Positions 42,972 through 53,512 of a stretch of DNA of 56,756 nucleotides are shown piece after piece. Position 1 is the first letter of the stretch. Each line of letters begins with the position of its first letter. The notes under the pieces are model-generated. The model had not been told where the DNA came from and searched no databases. It saw only the letters and a list, made by a program, of their open reading frames with translations. Both the position numbers and the translations under genes were made by a program. The stretch is from Butyrivibrio sp. AE2015. GTDB taxonomy: Bacteria; Bacillota; Clostridia; Lachnospirales; Lachnospiraceae. Location of the stretch: positions 1 to 56,756 of the forward strand of contig NZ_ATVR01000023.1 of assembly GCF_000420825.1 (NCBI RefSeq), in the 5' to 3' direction.

Positions 42972-45593
42972 TTAAGAAAAAAAGCCAAAGTCATCTGCCG
43001 CGAAAGCTATATCAATCTGGAATTCAATTCTCTGTGGAAGATCAGTACTATCTTCCTGTTCAATGACAAGATAATAAGTTTCCTTGTTATCATAAGCCTG
43101 TGATTTAAGGCTAAAATTGCATCTAAATGTCCTATTCTGAACATCTTCACTTGTCTTGTCAGCAAAAATCTTCTGAACATCAGAAATCTTCTTCCCTGTA
43201 GCATCTACGAAATATGCATCATAGACAGCTTTTTCTCTGTTTCCGCTAACAGCTTCTTTCTGATAGAAGTTCAGAGAGAAAATCATATTACTTACCTTAT
43301 GGTTCGCTGAAAGCAACATGACTTCAACAGGTTTTGTATCATACTTTTCTTTGTTCTTTTGATACTCCTTAGAACTATTACGAAGATGTTTATACTCAAT
43401 AAGCGGTACGCACATCTCCTGCAAGCTAATACCACCATGTACAAAATTCATTCCGGATCCAGCACTGGTCTTAATACGAATATCTCCTCTAGGAGCATAA
43501 CCATAATAATCAGTCTTACCTTCCATAAACTTAACCGGTAGCAAATACTCTGGATCATCACCTTTTGTAAGAATCGCAAATCTACGCGCATACTCGACAA
43601 TTCTGTGAACAAACTCAGACTTCTCTGTTTTCACTTCCTCAGTCAATGGACTATAGGTATATAAGAATCCATGATCCGAGGTAATCATGATATTGATTCC
43701 ACCAAAGTCGTTTACTATGGTTCTTACAAGAGTAATAATTTCTTTAATTGTCTCCTCACACGCATTAAACACTTTTGTTTCTGATGTATGACTGGTTTCA
43801 TCAATAGTATCATGATAGATATATACAACCTCTTTGCCCTTAACCAGTTCCGAACGTTCTGCTCGACTAACAGACATCAAATCCTTCGCTTTTACCGCTA
43901 CACTTTCAGGATTAGATGCTCTCAAAAGGTTTTCTCTATTTATACTGTCTGATGACTGTCCATCAGCTAACACTTTAAGTAGTTTCTTGCCATTATCAGA
44001 TTCTTTCAGTTCAACTGATAGCTCTCTGTGTGGTAATAATGCAGCCATTCCAAACTTCGTTTCTGTAGGGAATATTCCCTGCATACTTGAAAGTGATACT
44101 TTTCCCTGCATCTCTCTGCTGAGTTCTTCCTTTAGTGACGCAGCCACTTCATATCTCAAAGCATCTGAAATAATGACATATACTTTGTTGTCCGCATTCT
44201 TGACCTTACGATCATAGAAATGTTCCTGTCTATCTATGCCTTCAATATAGCCTTTTTCTTCAAGTTCAGATGCTGCTTCCTCAGACCAGTTATGTCCAAG
44301 TCCGTCAAGGAACCAATTTGAATACAGCCTTTCTACCTTGTTGCATACCTCAGTAAACAGATCCTGCAGATCTCCACCATAAGACTTTTTGCTATTCTCA
44401 TAGCTCATATGAAACTCTCTATAATAAGTATCCATTTTATAATAATCAGTCTCATATGCTTTCCAGATATTCTTTGCACCTACGATATGGAAGCCCACAG
44501 CATTATCCTTACAGAATTCTTCCATTTTTGCTAATGCTACTATTCCGTTGTAATAATCTTCATATTGGCCAAATCCGGCAAGAGACCTACGTTTTTCTGC
44601 AATAGCAAAGATAGTCTCTGGCTCAAGGATTTCATTTTTTATGTCTGTCATTAGCTTTGTCAATATTATTCTATTCACAGATGGAAGTATCTCTGTATCC
44701 GCAAGATCTAATGCCGTCTGTTTTGAAAGCCTCTTTTCAAGATGCATCTCATCTTCTACTGTTTCTGCAATATTGACATACGATACAGAATCATCACTAT
44801 GTACCCAGTCAGATACCAAATCACTGCAATACGCCTGTAGCTGACCGTTCTGAGACATAAAATCTGATAATCCATCAAAAACACCCACAGGTAAAGTGCG
44901 ACTACTTGCAGTCAAAATAACATGTGCCGCCAATTTCCCCAGATTGTGATCCACGTCACTATAACCAGTGATAGAAGAAACCATGCTCCAAAAAAGTTCT
45001 ACTGCTTCGTATTTTGTAAATTCCTGATATAGATAGTTGTCATCACTATTTAAGCCAGCTTTTAATACAGACTTAATTATCGCGATAGGCTCTGTCCTTC
45101 CAGCTTCTCCAATAGCTGCCATAACTGCTAATTGAAGTTTCATTGGTGAGTCCAACGAATCTGCAATTTTAACAACATCATCACGTCTAGACTTGGCATT
45201 AAGAAATTTACGATATTTCTTAACTTGGTTTCGTAATGCTACAGATGAAGGAATACCCATCTCATCCATCCAAATTGAGATAAGATCAGCCCTAAATTCC
45301 TCACTATAGAGTTCAACATCCAAAAACCAGTTATTTTCCAATGTTTCATATGTGATTGGACAATAGAGTAAAAAGTTCTGAACAGGTTCATCATTCGCTA
45401 TCGTCTTTTTTACAATAAAATTATTATTACCTGTTAGACGCAAAATCTTGGCATTATGCAACTCAAGAGAATCTAGTTGATCTTCAAATTCCATCTCTTC
45501 ATCATACCAGACTATTATTCTTCTCTTATAAAACTCCGGCAATGGTGCATTGAATTTTTTATTTAATTCCTGCCCTATTGTAGCTAAATCCAT
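42972..45593 (-). CDS. pglZ: BREX type 1 phosphatase-domain protein PglZ, 873 aa
   Basis: Core BREX protein with an alkaline-phosphatase-superfamily domain. KVYVIISDALRYEVAASL (about residues 475-492) holds the metal-binding Asp after a strand, and INIMITSDHGFLYTYSPLTE (about 650-669) holds the second Asp-His group. The N-terminal 450 residues are helical, as in type A PglZ. It is needed for both protection and methylation in known BREX systems. It follows the DUF4357 gene by 15 bases. Confidence 0.95.
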   Translation of the reverse strand: MDLATIGQELNKKFNAPLPEFYKRRIIVWYDEEMEFEDQLDSLELHNAKILRLTGNNNFIVKKTIANDEPVQNFLLYCPITYETLENNWFLDVELYSEEFRADLISIWMDEMGIPSSVALRNQVKKYRKFLNAKSRRDDVVKIADSLDSPMKLQLAVMAAIGEAGRTEPIAIIKSVLKAGLNSDDNYLYQEFTKYEAVELFWSMVSSITGYSDVDHNLGKLAAHVILTASSRTLPVGVFDGLSDFMSQNGQLQAYCSDLVSDWVHSDDSVSYVNIAETVEDEMHLEKRLSKQTALDLADTEILPSVNRIILTKLMTDIKNEILEPETIFAIAEKRRSLAGFGQYEDYYNGIVALAKMEEFCKDNAVGFHIVGAKNIWKAYETDYYKMDTYYREFHMSYENSKKSYGGDLQDLFTEVCNKVERLYSNWFLDGLGHNWSEEAASELEEKGYIEGIDRQEHFYDRKVKNADNKVYVIISDALRYEVAASLKEELSREMQGKVSLSSMQGIFPTETKFGMAALLPHRELSVELKESDNGKKLLKVLADGQSSDSINRENLLRASNPESVAVKAKDLMSVSRAERSELVKGKEVVYIYHDTIDETSHTSETKVFNACEETIKEIITLVRTIVNDFGGINIMITSDHGFLYTYSPLTEEVKTEKSEFVHRIVEYARRFAILTKGDDPEYLLPVKFMEGKTDYYGYAPRGDIRIKTSAGSGMNFVHGGISLQEMCVPLIEYKHLRNSSKEYQKNKEKYDTKPVEVMLLSANHKVSNMIFSLNFYQKEAVSGNREKAVYDAYFVDATGKKISDVQKIFADKTSEDVQNRTFRCNFSLKSQAYDNKETYYLVIEQEDSTDLPQRIEFQIDIAFAADDFGFFS

Positions 45594-45608
45594 TACTTTA
45601 TACCTCTG

Positions 45609-45959
45609 TTATCTGTTTCTTCTCTTAATCTTACGTATCCCCGCATCAATTAAGTATTCGCCAAGCGTTGTGGTGTCGTTTACTTTCCATGTATCATATC
45701 CATTTTGACTTTTTCCGGTCACAAATCTTGCTGCATATGAGATTGATGGAAAAATGCAATCTTTCAAAACTACGCCCTCTTTAGACACAATCTCGTTATT
45801 ATCTCTGTATTCTTTTATAAGCTTACCTCTAGCATGAGTAGAATAGTCCATATTAATCACCGAACCACTCAGAACCGTTATTGTCGATTCTGTATATATG
45901 CCAGTTGCACGGCAATTTTTTTTATTTATACTTATATACTGTTCCAGATTATTCACCAC
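45609..45959 (-). CDS. DUF4357-domain protein, 116 aa
   Basis: Residues 12-105 follow the DUF4357 pattern: CRATGIYTESTITVLSGSVI (the A-x-G and V-L-x-GS elements), then CIFPSISYAARFVTGKSQNG with YDTWKVND. This domain usually sits at the C-terminus of restriction-type or GIY-YIG proteins and is thought to bind nucleic acid. Here it is alone, one base after pglX, so it may act as a DNA-contact subunit for the methyltransferase. The last residues are basic (IRKIKRRNR). Confidence 0.8.
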   Translation of the reverse strand: MVNNLEQYISINKKNCRATGIYTESTITVLSGSVINMDYSTHARGKLIKEYRDNNEIVSKEGVVLKDCIFPSISYAARFVTGKSQNGYDTWKVNDTTTLGEYLIDAGIRKIKRRNR

Positions 45960-45960
45960 C

Positions 45961-48900
45961 TTATTTTATCTTAGATAGTATTTTTTGTAGCTTTGCATAA
46001 TTTACCTTAATACCTTCATTCAAATCTAATGAAACCATCTGATCTGCAATGTGATGTACTGATTCTTCGTACTTATGCAATTCTTCCTCTTGTGCCCTTA
46101 TATTATTTTTCCTTCTTTCAAGTTTAATTTTCTCATTAGATCCAGCCTCATTTATTCTTTTTTCCAGATCATCTAATGCAGTAGCATATCGGCTTTGTAA
46201 TTCATGAATATAATCTGTTCTAATCCTTGCCACAGTATCAGCCTGATATCTATGTAAATACACAAGACATGTAAACCCATTCTTTTTCCCGGAAGAAAAC
46301 TGCCAGTAAATAGGCCTCTTTTGATACGTCTTCGTATGATCAGCATAGAAACCATTAAGGAAATATTCTCTAATGACATCACGAGCCATACCGTTCCCAC
46401 CTAACGCATTTGCAATAAATGAAAGATTGTCTTCAAGCGAATCTTTCCCAAAAACCACCTCTACAAATTTTACAAACAGCGATACCACATCATCGCCAAA
46501 GTATTCATCATCACAAACGGGAATTATATTATCCTTATCAATAGGGAAAGATTTATAATTTTCCTCTTCCCAATGAGTACCGGTGCATAATAGTCCTTCG
46601 CGATCCAAAGAATACCTTCCAAACATACATCCTACTGCGTATGATATAAAACTTTTTACATCTCGATTCAAATCTGCCTTATTAACAGTAACGTCTTTTT
46701 CATCAACTATTGGATTTACCGAACCTTCAATGTTATAAATCGAAATAAATGCAGTGTTCAACTCTTCTTCCGATTGTTTCAATAAATTGAATCTATCTTC
46801 GCATTCTTTCGCCCAATCATTATATGCGCATTCGATACTTGAATATTTCTTTTTACAGAAAGGATGTTTTGTAAATTCGCTAGATGTTTCAAACGAATTC
46901 CAGTCTTCTTGAGACAACTTGTATGCTTTTTCTGCAAGCTGAATTATTTCATCTTCTCGCTCTATTCTAAGCGGCAAGCCCAAAACATCTCCTACTGTAG
47001 TGTTTAGTGTAGGGTTGTACATCTTTAATAGTGCTTCAGCCACGCAACTATTTAAAAAAGCCAATACATAATAGTCATGTTTAGGTTCATTAGAAATAAT
47101 AGTAGGTGCCGCAGAACTATAATGATGATTACCCTTTTTTATACGGAATCCATTTTTATATGATGTGATTAAATTCCAGCATATACCTTGTTTTCCAGCA
47201 TATTTCTGATTATAGAGTCCCCCATGTGAAGCATATGATTCTTTTGCTTCACTAGACCAATCAACTAAATCATAGTCATTGCCAGCCCATCTTCTAAATT
47301 CTCCACCGTTAGCATAAGGCTGCCATCGATTTGTATCTGATATTTCCCACCAATTCCTTACATATAAATCATTTCCGTGAGTTTTGTTTCTACCGGCAGA
47401 CTCATATATATTTGATATTTTTTCGTTATCAAAAATTCCATAGTTTGTCCACCAAAACGCTATTGTAGATCCAGGAATTTTCTTGAAATTCTTCTGATCA
47501 GCGGAATAAAAGTATCCACAAACATCATTATTCAAAGCTTCTAACACTTTCTCTTTTTGAACTTCCATGCCACCTCTGAAGTCTGATAGTTTAAAGTAAT
47601 ATCCTGTATCACCCTGATTATCATTTTTTATTACAAAAGCACAGATAGGTACTGTAGCTTCTTCATATGCAGAATACTCAAATTGAATAAGTGTACTTAT
47701 TTGTTTGTGATCAACAATCCTCTGTCTTAGTTTTTCGTATGTTTTAATAAACATCCAAACCATAGGAGTCATAAGACCTGCATATCCACCAGAAACACAT
47801 GACTCAATATTCTTATAAATAAAAATACTAAACAGGTCACCTTTATAGTCTGAATATCTGCTATTTATATATTCCTTCAGATTATTATCATACTTATTTA
47901 AATATGGAGGATTTGTTGCAACTATGGCATATTTATTACTCATCATACTAGCCACAGAAGTTATCGCTTTGAATTCATTAAATAAATATGCATTGTACAT
48001 ATTTATTTCAGTTGATAACTGATCAAATCTTTCATCTATTTTTTTAAAATTCACCTCAGGAATCTGCAAAATAGACCCATACTCTTTCGCATCCATAAAC
48101 ACATTTATGATAGTCTCAACATCTCTTGATAAGTCTGCACTTCCCCCACAAAAATACTTTATACTCTGTACATCAATATTATTACTTTCGCATATTTCTC
48201 TTATATTAGGTTGTATTCCTCTTGTCAGAAATCTTCTATCATATTGACGTGCTTTCATCATAATAGCGAAATATGCAAGCTGAGTTGCACGACCATCTAT
48301 ATCAAGACCATATAAATTGTTCTTTACAATCTCTACTGCTGCATCGCGTTCTGAATAACCATACTCTACATATATTTTCATTAACACTTCAAATGCATAA
48401 ACAAGGAAGTGACCTGAACCAACGCAGGGATCAAATACTGTAACATCTTGTGGAGTAATTTTTTCATCTATAGTTTTTATTACTCCATCTTTAGGCTTAA
48501 CAAAATATGTTAGTTCATCCGCGAGTTTACTTTCTGGATTTCTTTCAATCCAATACTTTCCCACAGAATTATCTATAATATATTGAACAACCCAATCTGT
48601 AGTAAAAAGCTGTGTCGCCGCAGGAACTTCTTCTTTCTTTACGACTTTTCCGTGAAGCGGATCTATTACCTCTTCATGCTTTTCAGATATATAGTACTGA
48701 TACATCCATCCAATGATTTCTATCTGACCTTCATCGGCATTTACATCGAAGTATTCATCAGGAATATCATTCACAAGTTTTTCGATAACACTTCCTTCAC
48801 GAAGTAAATAATCCGGAAGAAGAAGCTCTGTATAGTCTTCTAGCTTTTGAAACATCTGAGGTAAAATCTCATTGAGCGCATTGCACTGAATTACAAGAAG

Positions 48901-49356
48901 ATACTTAAAAAGCTCGTCATTATCCTCAGCCTCTTTTAGTGCCATCACTTTATCCATGTCCAATCCTGAAATATCTAAATGAATCGCTTCTGCTAGAATC
49001 TGAGGATTAAACTTACCGCTTTCATCAGAAAATACGCGCACATGACTTGGAAGATAACCATTAACTTCCATAAAACGAATAGCCACAAAACGGTTAAACC
49101 AGGTATATGCTACTTCTTCCATAACCTGATCATATCCAACTTCACTAATTCTTCTAATTAAAGCTTTTCTCTGTTTCTTTCTTGTTTCAGATAATACTTC
49201 CCCATTTATACTCTCAAGCAGAGCATCTGGTTGCTGATCTTCGATAATTTCATTTTCTATAGCCTTCGCTGTGACCTTTTTCTTGAGTTCTTCTCTGGCC
49301 CATACAGCATATTTTTTATATACACTCTTTACTGCGTTTTTATCCATTCTATTCAT
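45961..49356 (-). CDS. pglX: BREX adenine-specific methyltransferase PglX, 1131 aa
   Basis: N6-adenine methyltransferase that marks host DNA. The SAM motif DPCVGSGHF is at residues 309-317 and the catalytic NPPY at 482-485 (TNPPYLNKYD), in the gamma order of large type I/IIG-like enzymes. The N-terminal 300 residues and the 600-residue C-terminal half provide target recognition. The length of about 1,130 is normal for PglX. No frameshift or stop is seen, although pglX is often phase-variable elsewhere. Starts seven bases before the end of brxC on the operon order. Confidence 0.96.
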   Translation of the reverse strand: MNRMDKNAVKSVYKKYAVWAREELKKKVTAKAIENEIIEDQQPDALLESINGEVLSETRKKQRKALIRRISEVGYDQVMEEVAYTWFNRFVAIRFMEVNGYLPSHVRVFSDESGKFNPQILAEAIHLDISGLDMDKVMALKEAEDNDELFKYLLVIQCNALNEILPQMFQKLEDYTELLLPDYLLREGSVIEKLVNDIPDEYFDVNADEGQIEIIGWMYQYYISEKHEEVIDPLHGKVVKKEEVPAATQLFTTDWVVQYIIDNSVGKYWIERNPESKLADELTYFVKPKDGVIKTIDEKITPQDVTVFDPCVGSGHFLVYAFEVLMKIYVEYGYSERDAAVEIVKNNLYGLDIDGRATQLAYFAIMMKARQYDRRFLTRGIQPNIREICESNNIDVQSIKYFCGGSADLSRDVETIINVFMDAKEYGSILQIPEVNFKKIDERFDQLSTEINMYNAYLFNEFKAITSVASMMSNKYAIVATNPPYLNKYDNNLKEYINSRYSDYKGDLFSIFIYKNIESCVSGGYAGLMTPMVWMFIKTYEKLRQRIVDHKQISTLIQFEYSAYEEATVPICAFVIKNDNQGDTGYYFKLSDFRGGMEVQKEKVLEALNNDVCGYFYSADQKNFKKIPGSTIAFWWTNYGIFDNEKISNIYESAGRNKTHGNDLYVRNWWEISDTNRWQPYANGGEFRRWAGNDYDLVDWSSEAKESYASHGGLYNQKYAGKQGICWNLITSYKNGFRIKKGNHHYSSAAPTIISNEPKHDYYVLAFLNSCVAEALLKMYNPTLNTTVGDVLGLPLRIEREDEIIQLAEKAYKLSQEDWNSFETSSEFTKHPFCKKKYSSIECAYNDWAKECEDRFNLLKQSEEELNTAFISIYNIEGSVNPIVDEKDVTVNKADLNRDVKSFISYAVGCMFGRYSLDREGLLCTGTHWEEENYKSFPIDKDNIIPVCDDEYFGDDVVSLFVKFVEVVFGKDSLEDNLSFIANALGGNGMARDVIREYFLNGFYADHTKTYQKRPIYWQFSSGKKNGFTCLVYLHRYQADTVARIRTDYIHELQSRYATALDDLEKRINEAGSNEKIKLERRKNNIRAQEEELHKYEESVHHIADQMVSLDLNEGIKVNYAKLQKILSKIK

Positions 49357-49363
49357 CCTCTCA

Positions 49364-52300
49364 TTAGTTGGTTATCTGAATGCCATCACTTCCCTGAAGA
49401 TACTGCTTCATCTGCTTTCGTATATTATCAACATAAGCATCTATCTCTTCATCAGATTTAAGCACCTTTGCCGGGAACATCTGCTGTCTAGCAACTTTTT
49501 TGATTATTTCTTTCTTTGGCGGATTTTGGGCACTTTCAGTCTTAACAGAAGGCTTAGGGTCTGACTTTGGTGCTTTAGCTGCCTCAATAGCCATTGTGTC
49601 ATCATCTCTTCGTCCCCAAAGCAAAACAGAAAGACCATCTAGGATTTTTAAACTTTTTTCAGCAGCTATTGCAGCTTTTTGCTGTGAGAAAAATTGATCA
49701 GCTTTAGAAGAAATAAGCTTGGTTTCTTCATTCACATTTGCATCTTTATGAATATCTTCCATACAGGAACGAACAATTTCATATAATGCCTCTCTCTTTT
49801 CATCAAGCATTACATCATGAGATTTTTCTACAGTAGCTTGAAGACTATTTAACTCCGGAATTCTCTTATAATCGTATGACTTATCAGCAAAAATAGTTGT
49901 AATAAGCCTCATTTGATTTAACGCATGTGTAGCCTCATCGTCACGACTAATATAATCAAGATCGTTATTCATACTCTGAACAAAACTAACGGCATTATCA
50001 AAAATAGATACCTGTGTCTTAAAGAAGCTTTCAACATTTTTCATGTGATCCTGCATATCATAAAGAGTATCTTCACTTGCGACCACCTTATCAATTAGTG
50101 CAATATTATCGCTCTTCTGTGAAAGTACATCTTTAACAACCCTTACAGCGTCTCGTACCACTTGCTTGTCAGGGTATTTATTATTCTCATATTTATCACT
50201 AAGGCCATTGTAATGATTCTCTAATTCAGTAAACTTCTCGATAATAAACGCTATAAGTCCATCTTCGTCAGTGGGAACATCCATTACATCAAAGAAATCT
50301 CTTAAGAAATCTCTTGCCTCTTTCATCTTTGTAGGACTAACTACATGACGTTTTGTAATCTCTGTCTTTCCGATTTCTGTTTTCTTTCGAAGCATATCTG
50401 GAAGCTTAGGATCTGTAGGCTGAATTGTCATTCCACCATACTTGATAGTAACTTTTTGTTCATAGATAAGAAGTGCTACAACAGCTGCTATATCTATTTC
50501 TCTCCATCCACTTGGAATGCCCTGATACCTTGCCTGAATATCTGACATCTTTGTAGTGATATGTTTCATGTCCTGCATATCAAGATAGCCCTCAATCTTC
50601 TGCGCTGCCCCACTATTAGGATTAGTTCCAGGGATTGTAGGTGCCTGACCTGTTAGAATTGCAATAATGTCAGAATCGTCATTTACGTTTTGTCCTATTA
50701 AATCCAAATCGTAATATACATGGGTAACCAGATACTCAAGAGACTGATCCAACTTGCTCTTAGCATCTCCACCTTTAATTTCAATATGCTCTCCGTCAAC
50801 ATAGAACTCTGCTGACTCAATAGCTCTCTTGATATAATCAAGAGCGTCATTCTCATACTTAGTGGCTTCATCCTGTTGTGTACGAATGATATCCTGAACA
50901 GACTTTGGAAGCTGAGCGATATTTCTAGTCTTTACATACTTACGAATCTTAAGAGCGCTTTCAATACACTCATAATACTTTCCGTCACCAAGAACAACTA
51001 TCGCCTGTCCCTTTGAATTTGTCTGAAGGCGAAGATCCTGCTTTTCATAATCATCAGTTGCAATAGAATAAACCTGCAGCTTCATACCACCAGTTACTGA
51101 CCCGATAGCGGTTCCGTCAACATATTGATCGTATGGGAAATCATAAATTCCATAGCGATACTTTTTCTTGTCGTATATATCACCAAATACAAGGTGGCCA
51201 ATTCTTTCAATAATCTGCGCTGTATCTACTGGTGTATCTTTAATATCTCTCGCAATATCCTGCTCTTCATCTGTAAGGAAATTATAAGTATTTCCATTTC
51301 TTCCGATGTAGTTCTGGTTAAGGAGTCTATCTAATGATTCCTGCACCTGTGCTCTCATCTGAATCTTATCCATATTGATGTTATCCGCCATAAGGATAAC
51401 AATAGAGTCAAGTGTTGACTTAACGTCTGTATCAACATAACGGATGAGATAAAGGAGTTTTAATACATCAACATCCTGCTGTTTTATACCTCTATCTTCA
51501 TCAGCAGCAGTCTGACATCTGTCAATAACACGATTAATAGCACCGTCAAGAGAGGTTTTAACAGTGTCATAGAATTTATAAAATGGTACTAATGCATACT
51601 CGTCCTTATCTTGTACGCTCTTAGCAGCTTCCTGGAATCCGGAAAGCATTGAACGTTCACCACTTGACTGATGCTTACCTGCATTACCATGTTTTCTGAT
51701 AGCTGTGTATACTTTTTGTAAAAGAAGGAACTGATATGGTACAAATGGGAAGTCTCTTGCAAATTCCTGCGGTGTCTCAAATCCTCTAACATCAAGAAGT
51801 GCATCGTCCTTATTAAACTTAAGGAGGTTCCTGAGAACTGAGTCATTGGCATTGTATACTTCCTCCAACTCTTCCTCTGCTTCATCTGTCTTTGAAAGAA
51901 GTCTCTTCTGAATAACCTCGTCGGCCGACGTTGAAGAAAGAGAAAGTCTTGTTTTAAATCTTGCCTGAATACGTGAAAACTCATCTTGACGAGTCTTGAT
52001 GATTTCATCAAGAGCTTCCTGTCCGGTACACATTACCCAAACCTTACCTTCACACTTGCTTCCGATTTCCTCAATGAGTGACTGCAAGTTAAGAAGGTGA
52101 TCTGTATTTTCACCAACATACTGACCAACCTCATCGATCATGAAAAGCAATCTGAAGTTATCAGGCTTTTTATCAACATAATCTTTAATCTCTGATACAA
52201 GCTGAGCAATAGATGTCTCTACTGTTTCTGTTCCATTGAACCAGTTACGAGCAGCTTCCTCACTCATGCCAAGCACTTCCTGAAGAGATGCAACAACATC

Positions 52301-52912
52301 ATCCTCAAAAAATACAAACGATTCTCTAGTATTAACCCAAGAGTCACCATTTTTTTCTTCGAATACTTTTCTGAACTCTTCTGTCTTTCCCTGCTTGTCT
52401 ATGAACTGCTCAAGCTTAGCAACCTTTAAGTCTTCACCATAAAAGCCAAGGTAGTTATAAAACATCTTCGCAAATACACGGAGGACTGCTGTTGCATCTT
52501 TATTAATGGAACCCTCAATATCAATATTGAAAAGGATAGTATCTGTCTCACCCTTTGTAGCCTTATCAATGAGCATGAATGTAGCAGGGTCATCCTCAAA
52601 CTTTGAGCGGAATCTCTCTACTGTTTTAACGCCCTGTACTTCCTTGTTTGCAAGTATGTATGAAAGAATCTTCAAGAAATGTGATTTACCACTTCCGAAG
52701 AACCCGGAAATCCAAACACCAACATCATTTGTCTTTTGATCAAAAGCATCTCCATAATTATTGAACAGAGTTATGAAATGCTTCTTTAATTCCTTAGTTA
52801 CAACGTACTCCTCTAATTCCTGAATAAGTACTCTTTCTGTATCCTGTTCTACCTGAACGACACCATTGATCTGTCTGTTGATATCGTCTCTAAACATCTG
52901 CTGAATCTTCAT
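49364..52912 (-). CDS. brxC: BREX P-loop ATPase BrxC, 1182 aa
   Basis: Large ATPase of the BREX core (also called PglY-like). Walker A is GFFGSGKS at residues 70-77, preceded by GVWIS, as in the DUF499/BrxC family. The ATPase region carries LLFMIDEVGQYVG as Walker B. A long helical middle and a linker of Ala/Pro/Lys/Ser residues near 1090-1130 follow, then a short C-terminal domain. Its ATG overlaps the brxB stop by one base (TAATG), so translation is coupled. Confidence 0.96.
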   Translation of the reverse strand: MKIQQMFRDDINRQINGVVQVEQDTERVLIQELEEYVVTKELKKHFITLFNNYGDAFDQKTNDVGVWISGFFGSGKSHFLKILSYILANKEVQGVKTVERFRSKFEDDPATFMLIDKATKGETDTILFNIDIEGSINKDATAVLRVFAKMFYNYLGFYGEDLKVAKLEQFIDKQGKTEEFRKVFEEKNGDSWVNTRESFVFFEDDVVASLQEVLGMSEEAARNWFNGTETVETSIAQLVSEIKDYVDKKPDNFRLLFMIDEVGQYVGENTDHLLNLQSLIEEIGSKCEGKVWVMCTGQEALDEIIKTRQDEFSRIQARFKTRLSLSSTSADEVIQKRLLSKTDEAEEELEEVYNANDSVLRNLLKFNKDDALLDVRGFETPQEFARDFPFVPYQFLLLQKVYTAIRKHGNAGKHQSSGERSMLSGFQEAAKSVQDKDEYALVPFYKFYDTVKTSLDGAINRVIDRCQTAADEDRGIKQQDVDVLKLLYLIRYVDTDVKSTLDSIVILMADNINMDKIQMRAQVQESLDRLLNQNYIGRNGNTYNFLTDEEQDIARDIKDTPVDTAQIIERIGHLVFGDIYDKKKYRYGIYDFPYDQYVDGTAIGSVTGGMKLQVYSIATDDYEKQDLRLQTNSKGQAIVVLGDGKYYECIESALKIRKYVKTRNIAQLPKSVQDIIRTQQDEATKYENDALDYIKRAIESAEFYVDGEHIEIKGGDAKSKLDQSLEYLVTHVYYDLDLIGQNVNDDSDIIAILTGQAPTIPGTNPNSGAAQKIEGYLDMQDMKHITTKMSDIQARYQGIPSGWREIDIAAVVALLIYEQKVTIKYGGMTIQPTDPKLPDMLRKKTEIGKTEITKRHVVSPTKMKEARDFLRDFFDVMDVPTDEDGLIAFIIEKFTELENHYNGLSDKYENNKYPDKQVVRDAVRVVKDVLSQKSDNIALIDKVVASEDTLYDMQDHMKNVESFFKTQVSIFDNAVSFVQSMNNDLDYISRDDEATHALNQMRLITTIFADKSYDYKRIPELNSLQATVEKSHDVMLDEKREALYEIVRSCMEDIHKDANVNEETKLISSKADQFFSQQKAAIAAEKSLKILDGLSVLLWGRRDDDTMAIEAAKAPKSDPKPSVKTESAQNPPKKEIIKKVARQQMFPAKVLKSDEEIDAYVDNIRKQMKQYLQGSDGIQITN

Positions 52913-53490
52913 TATCGCTTACCCTCCACTATTGCATTGAATGCTCTATAGTAATCTTGTTTTGGCAATTTATTAAATAGATATACATCCCTTCCGTCGA
53001 AAGAACCAGGGTATAAAACGACAATCGGAATGCTGTTAAGATCCTGTGGCTGAATTGTATTCAAAATATTATGAGATCTGATGAACGGATAAGCTTCTCC
53101 AACGCCAGTTATCAGAAGCACATCTCCTTCCTTGAATCCATCCTTGCATATCTCATCCACAAAGTTTTTTGCTGATGCAGCTTTACCCTGAAGATTCTTC
53201 AATAGGAATTCTGTTCCCTTGGTTGCTTCGATATTTGGAATCTTATCCAAAAGCCTCTTATCCTCGCAAAGCTTTAAGAAGATTTTGTATAGATTCTTCT
53301 CTATAACATGACAATTAATATCCTGATCAGATACAAGCTGCTCTGTAAAATATCTCACTGCCATTTCATCCTTTGGGTCATAGCAAAAGATATGAATATT
53401 AACTTCGTTACTTAGTCCGTTACCCTTCTGAAAATCTTCATCTTGCATCTGGGCTTTTAGCTTATCAAGCCTCTCCAAAATGTCGCTCAT
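52912..53490 (-). CDS. brxB: BREX protein BrxB (DUF1788), 192 aa
   Basis: Small BREX core protein. It opens MSDILERLDKLKAQMQ and contains VNIHIFCYDPKDEMAVRYFT and VLLITGVGEAYPFIRSHNIL, then IPIVVLYPGSFDGRD, the conserved DUF1788 strands. BrxB is needed for defence in type 1 BREX; its biochemistry is not settled. The one-base overlap with brxC and 22-base gap from brxA fit the standard order. Confidence 0.94.
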   Translation of the reverse strand: MSDILERLDKLKAQMQDEDFQKGNGLSNEVNIHIFCYDPKDEMAVRYFTEQLVSDQDINCHVIEKNLYKIFLKLCEDKRLLDKIPNIEATKGTEFLLKNLQGKAASAKNFVDEICKDGFKEGDVLLITGVGEAYPFIRSHNILNTIQPQDLNSIPIVVLYPGSFDGRDVYLFNKLPKQDYYRAFNAIVEGKR

Positions 53491-53512
53491 TAGTACATCT
53501 CCTACATTTCAT

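Noticed and set aside
45961..49356. Phase-variable pglX
   Set aside because: No long homopolymer or tandem repeat is seen in the gene and the frame is intact.
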